A stretch of DNA of 64,000 nt, taken from the NCBI RefSeq assembly GCF_963678635.1, contig NC_087067.1:50214233-50278232 (forward strand), given 5' to 3'. The DNA comes from Symsagittifera roscoffensis. Its lineage: Eukaryota; Xenacoelomorpha; Acoela; Convolutidae. The notes under the pieces were generated by a model. It was given only the letters and a program-made list of their open reading frames with translations. It ran no database searches and was not told the DNA's origin. The translations under genes and the position numbers were made by a program. Positions 11,186 to 23,815 of this stretch are shown here, piece by piece (positions within the stretch are counted from its first letter, which is position 1; the number at the start of each line of letters is the position of its first letter).

Positions 11186-12644
11186 GTTTTGTTTGTTATT
11201 TATTTTCTGCCTGATTTGCATGCAATGCAAAGTACAAAGTGATATGTTTCGCATCTAGTATCGTACCAATCAGACCAAGTTGCTGGCCTCATTGCAAATT
11301 TCAACGACTATGGGTTCACTCCGTTAATTTAAATTGTATCATACGCATTGCGCGTTTAGTATCCCAAATTGACCAAATCGATTATTCTCAGTACCGTGCT
11401 AACATCGGAATCGGATCCCCCAAACCCTTTAAAAGAGAAGATTTAGTGCAAATCTTCGAGAAATAGCTTTTCCAGGGCAAAGATTTGACTGTTTAGAAGT
11501 ACGAGGATCCAAATATTTCCAATTTTACAAGATTTTTAGGTAAGTTTGATGCTTGCAACATGTTCTCCTATCGAATAAATCACACAAACCTTGTTTACAC
11601 TAGACTTAAAATTTTCAAACTCTTTTCAACTTTTGGAAAAATGATTCGATGAATGTTTTTCTACGTTTGAGCTGAGAACGTCTTTAGCTTTCAGGTATAA
11701 AGTTCCATCAAAAATGTGTCGTTTCAAATTTTATTGCTTGTGTCATGTTAGATTGCAATTATATAACACGCCGCCTACACTTCAATATAACGAAGTATAA
11801 CGCGCGTTAGTTATTAGACTCGGTAACTTTCAAAACTCAAAACTTTACAAAAAAATGTTTGAACTATGAGCTCAAGGCATTAAGAGTAGCTATAAAAGGC
11901 TTAAAAAACTGAGACGTAGATTTTTGTGAATCTAAATCATTAAATCTGTTGGTGGAATCTGATAAGATTTATTCCGGACGAAAGTTTTATCTCATGCATT
12001 GATTTCGGATAGATATGCGCTTTTTTGTTTTCTATCAATGATTGGCGTATTAGGTTACTTTGCAGCTTTTATCGGGTCTGAAACCAATTCACCACTTTCC
12101 GATCAAATTCTGATCTAATTCAATTGACAAAAAAATGTATTCGTGAAACTTTATAACTCTCGGCTTCCCGTTGGTTTTAAACAGGGTGTGAAAAGTTACG
12201 AATTTCAATTTGTGGTTTGTTTTCCCATTTTTTGAAAAGTTAGTTTTTTATTATTGTTCACCAAAAGAATCTTTAACAAGAAAAAATTAAGAGAATATAC
12301 GATGCATTTAACGATTTATCAATTATTGCTTTATTTTGTTCAATTAAAAGAAGTGGTTACATAATTTAGTGCAATTTATTTATCTGTCCAAAACTAATCT
12401 GATAAATGCATACTTAGCAATTTTTTTAAACTCTAGTCTTTACTCAATAAATCAAGATTTTACAATTTTCTTGTCTGATTTTGGGGGTAATTACTACAAG
12501 ATTTGTTTGGTCTAAGTTTTAGTTCAACCTAAAGCCACAAAATATACTGTAAACATTCTGTTTAAAACAGCTTTAGTTTTACCAGTCAGCAACTAAGTTT
12601 TTTACAAGGAAGACAACTTTTTTAAATATCCCAATTGAAGGTGA
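11186..12644. other. Intergenic; possible unassigned exons only
   Basis: An open frame at 11,239-11,466 (+) ends ..GSPKPFKREDLVQIFEK. A splice-like island at 11,477-11,538 has acceptor TTTTCCAG before it and donor GTAAGT after it, and one frame of that island is open. Neither matches a family I recognise. They may be stray exons of an unrecognised gene; support is weak. Confidence 0.25.
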
Positions 12645-15600
12645 TAATTTGAAAGTATTTTAAAATGAAAGTAATTCATAAACTTTTTCGAGTTACGATC
12701 TCATCAATCAATTACACAAAAAATACAAATTCAGTTATAATTTCTTCGCACGTATACAATAAACCCCCATATAAAATAACGTTACCTCTAGGGCTTTAAG
12801 GATATTGTGAAACAAATGCAACAACTTCTCCCACAGTAAAAACAGCATATAGAGTAAATAACATCTTGAAATTATTAGATATATGCCAATCAATAACTTT
12901 AAATGAAGAACTATCAATTAATAAAACAAATAGTGATAAAAAACGAAAAACAGACTACTTTACAAAAACATCTTTTGTTAAACCAACATTTAAGATATCA
13001 AAACATACCACTGAACAAGAAAAATTTCTTACAATGTTAAATTTTCAACACTCTCAAATAACACAACAAGAACACTACTTAAATACCCAATGGTTTACGC
13101 TACACCTAAATTTGATGTTGGAAAAGTAAATTCACCACTACACCTTCCTCTGGTGTAATTGTCAAAAAACAACGAGCAAGTAAAGTTCCAATTCACTTAC
13201 AGGATAAAGTCAATAGATTACTGGATATCTTTGAACAATACGAAATCATTTCTCCAGTTAATAAAGAAGAACAACCAGAAGGAAACGCATTCACAAATCC
13301 TGCTATTTTCCTCGCTAAAGGAGAATCATTGAAAATTGTTCTAGAAGCTAGATACCTCAACTCCTTTATTGATAAATCTAAGTGTAATTGGCCCATAGTA
13401 CCTATTCAAGTGATTCTCACAAAAATAAAGTGAAATTTTTTTACATCAGCTGACATGAACAGCGCATATAATCAAATGCCACTAGATGAACAATCACGAC
13501 CCTTAACAAAATTCGTTATTGGAAATAAACAAGACGAATTTAATAGACTTTTCAATGGAATTTCCATAGGACGAGCAGCATTTTTAGCTTTCATGAGTAA
13601 AATTTTTCGACCACTCATTCTCAGTACAAAATTTTATAACTTATTTAGACGATATTTTCCTGCAATCACAAGCGAAACACGAAAAGCTTAAAGTTTTGGA
13701 AAAATACCACCAAATACTTCTGAAAAAAAAACATGAAAGCAGCCTCAGACAAAACACATTTTTTTAACTCTTTTCAAATTCCGTGGGGATATTATTGAAG
13801 GAAATACAAATATCCCATTTAAATCTCGAATAGACGCAATCATAAAACTTCAACCTCCATCAAATAGAATGAAATTCCAAGAAATTCTTGGAATGCTAAA
13901 CTTGTTAAGTCAATACGTCCATAAAATGCAATTATACTCACGGCCATTTTATAATCTTCTCAGACAAAAAAATGATTTTGAATGGACAACAGAACACCAA
14001 AAACGATTTGAGGAAATAAAAACAATTCTCACTGAAAAAATATCAAATATTATCCCAGATCCAGACCAACCATTTTATGCTATGTGCGACACCTCCATTT
14101 TTGGAATCGGCGCATCATTATTACAATCACACAATGGAACAAACAAAATGACCCTTATTTGAGCAAATTCAAGACTATTTACACAAGCTGAACTTAAACT
14201 CTTTACACTTATGAGAGAATGCACAGCTATAATATATACTCTCGAAGAACATGAATTTCTAAAACTTGGATCAAAACATTCAAGAGTTCTATTTACAGAT
14301 CATAAACCTATAATTTTTCTAATTACACAAAAGTCAAATCCAAACCATAGAGTTTATAGATTTCAAATTATTCTAATGAAATTCTCAAACTTATTTATAG
14401 TTTCGACTGCAGGAAAAAATCTTGCATTACCAGACACACTCAGTCAAATACACCACCTGATTTATTAAAAAGCAAAACAACAGTAGAAATACCACAAAAT
14501 TTTCAGTTTTCCCGTGCAAAAAACGAAACATCACCACGATTAGAATGCAAATATGCAATAAAAAACCGACCTTGATCATGCTCGAATAAATAATTTACAA
14601 CACTTTCTTTTTTATCTAGATTGCAAAAATAATCATTACGAAATAGACTTGTTAGGAAACTCTACATTTGAACCAATACCGTGTTGATCATGGATCAAAA
14701 ACAATCAACAACAAAAACCAGTTAAGCAAAAAATGTGTAGGACAACCTATTCCTCTTAGTTGAAAAAGAAAATTTAAATGATAGAAAAAATTTATCAGGA
14801 CCTCCTGTTTTATAGACTCAAAGTACACAATAAATCAAATTTTTTGACTTACATGACCCTCTAGATAAAATATCTTTTTCAAAAACAGAAACTGAAAATA
14901 TCTTCCTATCAGCCACAGAACAAATGACACCTAAACTACTACAAAAAAACTCAAAACCTTGAGTCAGTTATTAAACCACTTCAATCTTGGCACAAATATA
15001 AAACTCGTAAAAGCAGATATTACAATTCTAGAAAACAAGACACTCCTTAGATACTTCTGAAAATCTAATACCACATCCATAAACAAAAACACCGTTATTT
15101 TGGAACACCGAACATCTGAATTAAAAGTACCTTGTTTAACACTATGTACGATACTCCTCTAGCATTTCCTATTTCACATTCCTTAAACACAAAAGGACAT
15201 GCAGAATCAGAAAAAATATACTCAAATTTTATCCAAAATTGTTACTTTTCAAATGCACCGATTTGGATTAGAGTATTTTGTAACGATTGCATATCATGCC
15301 AATTAATCAAGCCCACATCAAAAACAAATAGCAGAAAATCAAGACTTTAAAGGACAAAGTTTATATTTCAACCACAGAATATCATTTGATTCAAAAAGAC
15401 CGGTATCATCCTCTTCAGAAAGAAACTCATATATAATGGTTATAGTTGATGCATTTACACACGATGTAGAACTCAACCCTGTACCTCATTGTAATGCCTA
15501 TTATGCATATACAACACTTTACGAACACTGGATAGCCAAATTTGGATTACTAGAAGTCCTTGTCACCAATAATGCCACCAATCAAATCCTTGTCACCAAT

Positions 15601-16345
15601 CAATAATGAAATCATCACATTATGTCATCTTTACATCATTAAAAAAAACACAATCGTCTTATGTCCCATAGACTAACGGTCTAGTCGAAAGTATGAACCG
15701 TTCAGCACAAAAGTACCTCAGATGTATCATAAAAGGAAATGATACAAAGTGCACCAAATGGTCAACAGACATGAAAATATCCCCCTTATCTTATAATTCA
15801 CACCCTAGGACTATCACCTTATGAAATGGTTTTTAATCAAAAACCAAGAAAACCAAAAACGTTTACTGCAAATTCCTCAAAAAACACACAAGGCTATTGC
15901 CAAACTTCTAAAGAATCAATTTGTTATAATTTACCGTTACAAACGCACGATGAAGATCATTTTTTTTCATCACCCACAAATCTTAAAATTAGCTTCCGGC
16001 ACCCATACCGAATGGATTTTAAGCAGAGATAAAAAACACAATGAAAGTATCACAAAATAGCCAAAAAACTATTACAAAAACAGAATATTCAATCACAAAT
16101 GAATTCACGATTCACACCAGCTACAAACCTAAAAATTAAAACGTCCGTTTTAAAACCAAGTTTTTTAACACAAAAAGGAATATCCAAAAAATGACAACCA
16201 CTCCGAAAAAGACCTTATCAGATTATTGACAAACCCACTGATGCAACATATAAACTTATTGATTTAAATAAAAAAGAAACAGTTCAACACAGAAACAATC
16301 TCTAACCATATTACTCAAAAGAATACGCTCTTCGCAAAATAACAC
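12645..16345 (+). pseudogene. pol: Pol of large element, copy 1 (RT-RNase H-integrase), broken
   Basis: Pieces in several frames match the pol of copy 2. The RT core contains MNSAYNQMPLDEQSR (13,455 onward), and YLDD is still encoded at 13,642-13,653, although in a frame shifted from the piece before it. RNase H is recognisable by CDTSIFGIGASLL (about 14,085) and FTDHKPII (about 14,300). Integrase has CNDCISCQ (about 15,280) and a VDAFTH block (15,450). At the join between RT N-terminal pieces this copy is open where copy 2 has an indel (copy 2 position about 38,760). The two copies therefore decayed independently. No product is expected. Confidence 0.85.
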
Positions 16346-16429
16346 CTTATCCCACCTTATCCTACACTCATGCAACCTTATCTTCTCACACCTTATCCCT
16401 CCCACCTTATCTTCTCACACCTTATCCTA

Positions 16430-17311
16430 CACTCATGCAACCACTCAAAAAATTTTCACCATAAAGCATTAGAGCTATTGCCCGCAACCCTAATATTGAT
16501 TTACAATCAATTGATATATATTCTAAATCCGACATCCAACATCACATTCGAACACAACAATTTCAAGAATTACTTACAAAAATGGACACAATACAACGAC
16601 AATCCATAGATCAAAACCTACGCAAACTTGCAGAAACAGCGGGCTTTTCAGACAAGACTTCAGCGGATATTTTAAAGATATAAAAGATTACATTTACTTA
16701 AATGGCGAAAATACAGACCACAATATATATCACCAACAAATAATTTTAATTTTGTAAATCTAAAAAACGAATTTCTTGCCTTTCTAGGATGGCCCTATTA
16801 CATCTTAGAAAGATTGACTATATTATACGCAATGTTTAATTTTCTTGGATTTCTTTTCTCTCTCTTAAAAGGCATCTACATTACATACGCTATACACACA
16901 CAAGTAAACAGACAAGCAAGCGTAGCACGCATACTTTATGCAGGATTTTTTGGAATATTCTCAACATCAATCAATAAAATTCTTTTAGACGCTCAAATAA
17001 AAGAATACAATACCAAGCTATCAACAACACCAAACACGTATGACGAATCACGAAACGATACAAATACAACACCTACAGCACCACAATTGCAAAACCTCAA
17101 CCATAACCACCCCCTATCATTAGTACCACGAAATTTCAGAAATATCGCCCTAACAGACCTCATAACTTCGAGAACAAATTATCCACAAAGCCCAATTCAA
17201 CACATAATAACCCAACAACCCAACATGGACGACACATACGAACAAATTATAGATCAACCACATACCACTAATTTTCGATCTAAGGACAACCATATTTTTA
17301 GCCCACAATGA
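16430..17311 (+). pseudogene. env: Env C-terminal region of large element, copy 1
   Basis: Only the part following the copy-1 deletion remains. 16,814-17,311 is open for 165 codons and contains two hydrophobic segments (FNFLGFLFSLLKGIYITYAI and ARILYAGFFGIF). A polar cytoplasmic-type tail follows, ending QSPIQHIITQ..FSPQ. The same order is found at 46,6xx-47,096 in copy 2. The ectodomain is deleted. The stop overlaps the ORF-C start as ATGA at 17,308-17,311. The role as a membrane glycoprotein is inferred from position and hydrophobicity. Confidence 0.7.
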
Positions 17312-19089
17312 GCCGCCAAGTTGGATCCCTCTATCGATTAATTTCCCACTCAGGCAACCTCCAGAACAACCTTCCCATCATCCCATTTTTTGCTTTCCCC
17401 CCACCTCAGTCACCTCAGTATAACACTTCATCCAGCATGGAATCAGATACTAAATCCAATACCACAGTATATAACTCTTTCTCCCAATTCAACAACTCCG
17501 ATATCGAAACACCCGACGAATTTGCCAACTCTGAATTTTCAGTCCATCTACATTTTCCCAACCTCCCTTTCAACCCATCCATTCCCAAGTCAAAATTGAA
17601 CCCCATTCCCTTCCTTCTCCCATTTTATATGCTACAACCATATATTCCCCTTTAACCAGTGAGCCATCCGATAACAACGACCAAGATAACACACAAATAT
17701 CACATGAACTTGATAACTACATAACACTACAACAGCAATTACAACACCCTCAAACTCTAACTATTCACCAACTCTCACAATCTATAACATCATCCAACCC
17801 ATCAACCCCAACCCTCTCTTCAAATTATACACCTTCCCAAAAACCCGACTTCCTCATCAACCCCATCATCTAGTACCAACCGCGCTTACCGAACCTTTAA
17901 AAGAAAATTCCCAAATACCCCATTCCCATCTAACCCAGGAACATCCACCACATTTGTCAATCATCCACTTCACATTAATACCAAAGAATTCTTCCAAATA
18001 TGACTACCCTTTTTCCCTCAATATACTTACTTCCATTCAGACCCTAATGATGAGAAACCCAATAATGTAAACAAACATGTTTTATACCCTACACTTACAT
18101 GGGCATCTTATTACCACTTTACTAATCCACTATCACTACCACTATATAACACCCCTTATGATAACGAAGTATGCAGCACCCAACTCTATCTCCTAACAAC
18201 AGCACTAACCCCAAAACAACTTACGCAAATAAGATACAGACATTCACTAACCAAATTCACAGCACCTAACGCTAGTGATTATTCGATCGATGATTACAAT
18301 CATAATATCATTAGACCTAATGAAGACCTCTTTCTAAATAACTACCCATTTGCTAGCCCCTAACTAACTGAAAATTTTTTCATCAAGATCCCATACACCT
18401 TCACTCTCAACATCTTGAATAAAAAGTATGACAACGTTATCTCAGAAGCCACTATGAAATATTCATGCTTATACTTTAACAAATTTAACCACTTTTCACT
18501 AACCTTTCATTTCCTCACACCCAAAGAACGTGATTTGCACTGTTCACACGAAGTCATGTTACGAACTAAACAAACACACACAAACAATGACTACAAGTTC
18601 ATTCGATACCATTACACCCTCAATACACCAGCACGACAACCTCACCATCGATCTCAATATTTTAACTCTAAATACACGGCACCATTTTTTCTTAACTTCA
18701 CCTATTGTATTAAAGACACTAACTTACAAGGAACCCTCCGAAATTATGACCCCATCACCCAGATGTTTATCTTCTGTCCCCTAACCAAACTCCTAAGTGT
18801 AGACGAGTCCCGCCCACTAATTGTCCTTCACGAATTCCTCCAGCCCGTTTAAGTCCCAATCCTAAAATTTTTATATAACACTCGCTATAATCACAAATTA
18901 CATAATCTTATTCAAAACACTCCGTATGAACAATCACCTCAAACTGAAGAGCACAACATCCTTAAAGCACTCAAATTGCTTTGGCCACTTCTGCAAACTA
19001 AACACATCATTCGTTTGCTAGGTAAACTAATAACCTCATTTGATATCATCCACGACGTTTTTCCCCATGGTTTCTTCACCGACGATTAG
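17308..19089 (+). pseudogene. ORF-C of large element, copy 1 (unknown protein)
   Basis: This region starts with the ATGA overlap at the Env stop. The first open piece (17,308-17,655) is proline- and serine-rich. The well-conserved C-terminal part includes 18,415-18,852, with HCSHEVMLRTKQTHT, HFFL or PFFLNFTYCIKDTNL and LRNYDP..MFIFCP. It ends FFTDD-stop at 19,089. Copy 2 ends FFPDD. Frameshifts and a few stops break it. I do not recognise the family. Identity with copy 2 is clearly high at protein level across about 300 residues, so it was a real gene of the element. Confidence 0.75.
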
Positions 19090-20648
19090 GTAATATGAAT
19101 TCAATATTTAAATAATAAATTCAAACAACACTAACCATTCCTATTCAAGGTTTTCCTTCTTTCTTTGTAGCCACAATCATCCATCATCTACAAAACAAAA
19201 AAAAAATAAAAACAAGAAAACTTTTTTTCTCAACTCATAAATTTTTATTCATAAATTCAATGAATGAAGCAACAAAATTATCCCAAACAAAGCAGTAAAT
19301 TAATATATAAATTATTTTTCCCAAAGAAGTAAATATTTATACAACTGAAAATATATTAATAATTTCAACCCACAAATCAAGCAGTAAACTTCATAATTTT
19401 GAAGTAGTAAATTAATAAAAATTGTTCATAAATAACAGATAGCAATACTAACTTTCTACATACGCTTGTTTGTATACTCTCGCCCATAAATTCTATCCAA
19501 AATCCCATTGCTCGCCCACAAAGAATTGTTTAAAAGAATGATTTTAAGTTTCAACTTTCACTGATAACAACTCTAACAAGCTTTAACACGTTTCAAACTT
19601 TCCTTTAACCCGGTTTGAAAGGAATTATATAATAATCCAAACTAACCAACGCAAGCTTACTCAGCACCATAAACCACAACCTAACAGCATGACTGAGAAA
19701 AGAAAACCCACGGTACCCAAACTGGATTAACACCAGCTTAGAACTAGATAAATAATTCTTTTGAAGACTACGTTTAAGTCTGAACACAAAAAAAAACACC
19801 AAAAAGTCGAACCTAAAACAAACAATTTGATTTTTGAGAAAAAGACATAACTAAGAAAACAAAAGAAAACACTAGTGATAAAAACTAGCTTGAAATGTTG
19901 AACTAAAACAGTACCCTTCAAAAAGAGAGCACGAAATTATACCCTCACTTCTGGCCTAACCCACCAGAAGAGGACGTCCTCAGCATGCTCTACAGCCCGC
20001 CTCACCCACCGTGCTACATCCACGCTTTGTGACACCCACGACACTATTTTTGACGGGAGTTACTCAAGTGTGAGTAGCTCTTAAAAATAACCGAACTAAA
20101 TAATAACGCTTTTGCGATTAAAACTAATACAAGTTCATCACTAAAAAACAACATTAACAAAGATTTATATATGTAAATAATGCAATGCAATATATAGATA
20201 ATATACAGCCCAAAGACGAGCAGCAAGGAACTTGACAACCCAATCAAACTCCAACTACAGAATGGCAAACCCCACCTGACATGCTGCCTACAATCACGAC
20301 ACTCAATGGATTTGAAGTACGACTTGGCATTGCACCAAAAAAAGCCATTGCAAAAGAACAATGGCCATCTCGATGTTCAAGTATACGTACAGATCCAAGT
20401 CACCAGGCACTACATCCCAAGCCAAACTACATGCCGTTTCCAGACAAGATTGAGAATCGCAATGTTCCTATCTACCAGTTCAACACTCATCACAACTGAT
20501 CAGAAATAATGATACGATCTCCCAAACAACTCTTCTTGCAAACCAGAAAAAAGAATATGCTCGCAACCTCTAAAGAAAAATCACCATCATCCATCCTACA
20601 CTACAAAAAAGAACATTGAAAACTAAAACTCTCTAAACCCCGGATGGG
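19090..20648 (+). other. Conserved 3' non-coding region of large element, copy 1
   Basis: About 1.5 kb between ORF-C and the 3' LTR. Blocks are shared with 48,894-50,430: reiterated AGTAAATT units (19,290-19,400), ACTTTCCTTTAACCCGGTT (19,597-19,615), a GC-rich block GAGGACGTC..AGCATGCTCTA..CCACGCTTTGTGAC (about 19,968-20,036), and a small hairpin with TACTCA/TGAGTA arms (20,061-20,076). No ORF is conserved between copies, so an RNA or cis-acting role is more likely than a gene. Confidence 0.65.
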
Positions 20649-20929
20649 TGGAACCAGATCTAAACTAGTATTTATCATTGGTTATTATTATGATACTTAA
20701 CTCTATAAAATATTAAATACTAACCAATCATACTCCATCAAACTAGCAACCTATTTTTTTGTAAAGTGTTGAAACTATTTGTAGTTTCAACACCAGAACA
20801 ATTTGAATTAAACTTATTAGACTAAGAAGTTGCACAAATCTATCCGGCCGAAAATGAGATAGCGTGACGAGCAGACAGTGTACCCTATCTGAAATTACTC
20901 TATGAGTACAGTACAAGATACATAACTCA
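20649..20929 (+). repeat. 3' LTR of large element, copy 1 (internally deleted)
   Basis: It starts TGGAACCAGATCTAAACTA after GGATGGG and ends near CATAACTCA, parallel to the 3' LTR at 50,431-50,840. About 130 bp are missing in the middle. Shared blocks include AGACTAAGAAGTTGCAC and ATCTATCCGGCCGAAAAT. Confidence 0.85.
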
Positions 20930-21337
20930 ATTTTTTATGATGCAAGGCCACAAGCAGGGGCACAATAATGGTGAGCGCTCTGCCACCATCATTAGATGCC
21001 GTTGTGTGCTGTATTGGTGATACAATTGGAATAATTTAGTACACGTAGTCTTTCGTAGGTTGCGGTGGTCGACCTATTTTTGACTTTGAATGTCGAGAAA
21101 GTGCAGCTTTAAGTTGATAAAGCGCAGTCGAGAAGCAAATTTGACTAAACTAAAAAGTCGAAACGATACCGATTTTGGCCAAGAAGATCAAAACATATCA
21201 AATTTATGACAACAAAAAATCAAGCACCTCAACGCGGGATAAACTCAAGGCCACAATTTTGCATCATGAAATAATAAAAAAATACTTCAATCACAACGTC
21301 ATGCTAAATATTGTATTTCATTGTTACCATATAATTT
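20930..21337. other. Intergenic, no gene seen
   Basis: No element boundary or exon was recognised. It lies downstream of the LRR gene's stop codon (minus strand) and would include that gene's 3' UTR. Confidence 0.4.
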
Positions 21338-22107
21338 TTATGAATCATATGCAAGGTTCTCGTGCATGGTGGTGTGTCGTGGTCTAGGTGAGTATCTGTT
21401 CACACCCTGCTGTCTCTCTTCATCACTGATCTTTTCACAGTCGAGAAAGAGGAGCTCTGGCAGTTTGAAGGACACGAACATCCGGTAGTCATTGTGTTCG
21501 AACTTGGACCCCCCGTTGAAGTAGCTGGGGGCTGCCTCGTTGTTCATCATTGATAACCTGACCAGAAAACTTAGTCTTAGAAAAATTTTAACCCGAATAA
21601 AAACTTGCGTGAGAAATTTAGTCTGCAAAAAATTAACTTGAAAAGCATAATTCATATTTAAGAATTGCGACACGTCAACAACCGAAACAATTCATTTTTA
21701 TGTTGCAAATTTATTTAGTCAGTTAGGAGTTTCGAAATGGTGTTTGCAAAGGTTGGAAACTTCAAGCCGGCAATGTGAAAATGAATGATTGGTAACTTTC
21801 CCATCAAGGTTTCTACCCATTGGCATCCTGCCTCAATTATTATACTTTTGTTTCCAAAATAGATTATAATTTTATCAGAGAAAAAAGTTCTTTGATAGGC
21901 ACGCAGAAAGAGCTATAATAATTTAAATAATACTACCAAAGGAGATTTGGGAAGAAGCTTTTGAGGTTGTTGAGGAAAACAGGGAGGTTTGTGATCTGGT
22001 TTCGGTTGATTGACAGGTTCTGCAATGAGTCCGTCTGCTGAGTGCACTTGAACACACTTCCCACTAGATTGTCATCCAGGATCAGAGTTCGAAGCACAGA
22101 GAAACCA
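21338..22107 (-). CDS. Leucine-rich-repeat protein, LRMDA-like, two 3' exons
   Basis: On the minus strand, exon 22,107-21,937 and exon 21,557-21,338 are joined by a GT-AG intron (21,936-21,558) with matching phase. The first exon encodes two LRRs (LRTLILDDNLV and LQNLSINRNQITNLP). The join gives FPNLLWLSMMNNEAAPS. The last exon continues YRMFVSFKLPELLFLDCEKI, then SDEER, a typical LRR C-terminal cap, and ends at a TAA after ENLAYDS. The FPNLxxLSxxxN...YR.FV..LP.L.FLD motif recalls leucine-rich melanocyte differentiation-associated protein (LRMDA). LRRs of this type mediate protein-protein contacts. Upstream exons were not found before the repeats at 22.6 kb, so the gene is partial here. This is one of the few host genes in the window. 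Confidence 0.7.
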
Positions 22108-22317
22108 CTAAATTAAGGGGAGTGGTGGTAAAATGGATGTTCGAGGCCAGCCATGATCCGTGCACGCTGCTTGAGGGTGAGGCAACATCACCCAGCCCAG
22201 AAAAATAAGCAAAAAATGCACGTTGATCTTAAGCAGGGGCACAACAGCGGTTCTCCGTGAAGAGCTGAGTACGTAGCCTAGACCTTGTAGATAAACCGTC
22301 TTTAGAAAAAATGGATG

Positions 22318-22350
<33 letters not shown>

Positions 22351-22647
22351 CTGTTAGATGAGTATAATGTCAAAAGACTTGGATACCTAGGCTGAGCTAA
22401 CAAATGAAACATTTATTATCAATTTTCCAACTCGTTAAATGGAATCGCAAAACCTATAACCTCAAAGCTACAGAAAGACGACCGCTCCTCATTATCCATA
22501 GGAACCAATCTATCTTTCTAAATTCTATGTTTGATTGGCCAATCTTAAAACTCTGCTGGGTACAAGTAAGATAGTTGGGTCCCAGGATAAATCAAATGTG
22601 ACAGAGGGGTTTCATAATTTTTGCGAAAGCTTCAAAAACAAAAGTAA
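22108..22647. other. Intron or intergenic DNA with a (TA)n microsatellite
   Basis: Upstream of the LRR exons on the minus strand. It contains (TA) x14 at 22,319-22,347. No further LRR exon was recognised. Confidence 0.5.
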
Positions 22648-23155
22648 ACAAGAGTGCTCGTATCAGGGCGAAGCCCTGAATGTTCCGACTGCCTTTTAAG
22701 GTTTTATGGAGCGGTAATAACATTAAAAAATTAAATGTAATAAAATTTATTAAAAAAAATATTTTAATTTGAAATTTTTTATGAAAATCATCACCCCACA
22801 CGCCATTTAAAGTACAAAAAGATAGATTTACCTCCTTGTTACCAATTAATTATGGCAAATAAGCTTCTTTTAACCAATTTGGAACGATTTTAAGACGGAT
22901 TAACTCTCCGCTTACGCGTTAATAGCGCTGTGATATTCCCTAAATTTTATCTGAAAACTAGACTAATAATACAGTTGAACTCATAGTAAAGTTTAATAAG
23001 TAAGTATGGATCAAAGAATGGAAGATAACTATAATCTCTCAATAGTTAACACAGAGTAAGTTTCAGTCTTTAGCACCATCAAGTTGTTAGAACAATCAAC
23101 GTGATTGACAGGTCTTTAATTAGTGTTATTCAAATGATCTCTAACATTAATAATA
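22648..23155 (-). repeat. Tandemly duplicated Rep-A 3' end plus LTR fragment
   Basis: 22,648-22,928 is the 3' part of a minus-strand Rep-A (ACAAGAGTGCTCGTATCAGG..., ending TAATAGCGC). 22,929-23,155 is the first 227 bp of the LTR that is complete at 23,447-23,722 (TGTGATATTCCCTAAATT...AATAATA). The same two-part unit follows directly at 23,156. The pair is a tandem duplication of about 508 bp, differing at scattered positions. Confidence 0.75.
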
Positions 23156-23446
23156 ACAAGACTGCTCGTATCAAGGCAAAGCCCTGAACGTTCCGACTGC
23201 CTTTTAAGGTTTATGGAGCAGTAATAACATTAAAAATTTATATGTAAGAAAAAACTAAAATGAAAAAAAAAATTTTTCTTAAATTTTAAATTTTTTAATG
23301 AAAATCATCCCCCCACACGCCATACAAAGTACAAAAGGATAAATTTTGCTCCTTTTAACAAACCAATTATGGCAAATAAGTTTCTTTTAACCAATTTGGA
23401 ACGATTTCTAAGACGGATTAACTCTCCGCTTACGCGTTATTAGCGC
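23156..23446 (-). repeat. Rep-A 3' part interrupted by the gypsy element
   Basis: Minus-strand Rep-A from its 3' terminus (ACAAGACTGCTCGTATC) to AGCGC (23,442-23,446). The gypsy LTR starts next. The repeat resumes with AGCGCGAAATATAT at 30,323, so AGCGC is the target duplication and this Rep-A copy is the insertion host. Confidence 0.8.
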
Positions 23447-23722
23447 TGTGATAATCCCTAAATCTTATCTGAAAACTAGACTAATAAAACAGTTGAATTA
23501 ATAGTAAAGTTTAATAAGTAAGTATGGATCAAAGAATAGAAGATAACTATAATCTCTCAATAGTTAACACAGAGTAAGTTTCATTCTTAAGCACCATCAA
23601 GCTGTTAGAACAATCAACGTGATTGACAGGTCTTTAATTAGTGTTACTCAAATGATCTCTAACATTAATAATAATAAGTTATAACGTCCTCTATCCTAGG
23701 TGGTCTACTCACTACCACCACA
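23447..23722 (-). repeat. 3' LTR of gypsy element
   Basis: 276 bp with palindromic ends TGTGATAA..CACCACA. Flanked outside by AGCGC and inside by a polypurine tract on the minus strand (AGAGGGGGAAA, 23,733-23,723). The 49 bp at 30,274-30,322 repeat its inner end (ATAAGTTATAACGTCC..CACCACA). Confidence 0.85.
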
Positions 23723-23815
23723 TTTCCCCCTCTAGAAAATTTCAACAACGTTTGAAATTCTCTTACAAGATCACAATAAACAAAATTGAGTCAATGAGTT
23801 TAAAAGTTTTTGGGA

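Larger units (their letters stand above)
12645..20929 (+). mobile_element. Copy 1 of the large Ty3-like element (truncated, decayed)
   Basis: The order and sequence follow the complete copy at 32,170-50,840, but it starts inside pol (equivalent of about 38,390) and has no 5' LTR, leader or gag. It also lacks a block equivalent to about 42,100-46,190, that is ORF-B and most of Env. The deletion joins at a stretch of reiterated CACCTTATC words (16,345-16,435). It retains RT, RNase H, integrase, the Env tail, ORF-C, the 1.5-kb non-coding region and a 3' LTR. Frames are broken many times. No target duplication can be defined because the 5' end is missing. Confidence 0.9.

Noticed and set aside
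19968-20036. tRNA-like or structured RNA gene in the 3' non-coding region
   Set aside because: Only an A-box-like word on the minus strand; no B box or cloverleaf. Kept only as a conserved block.
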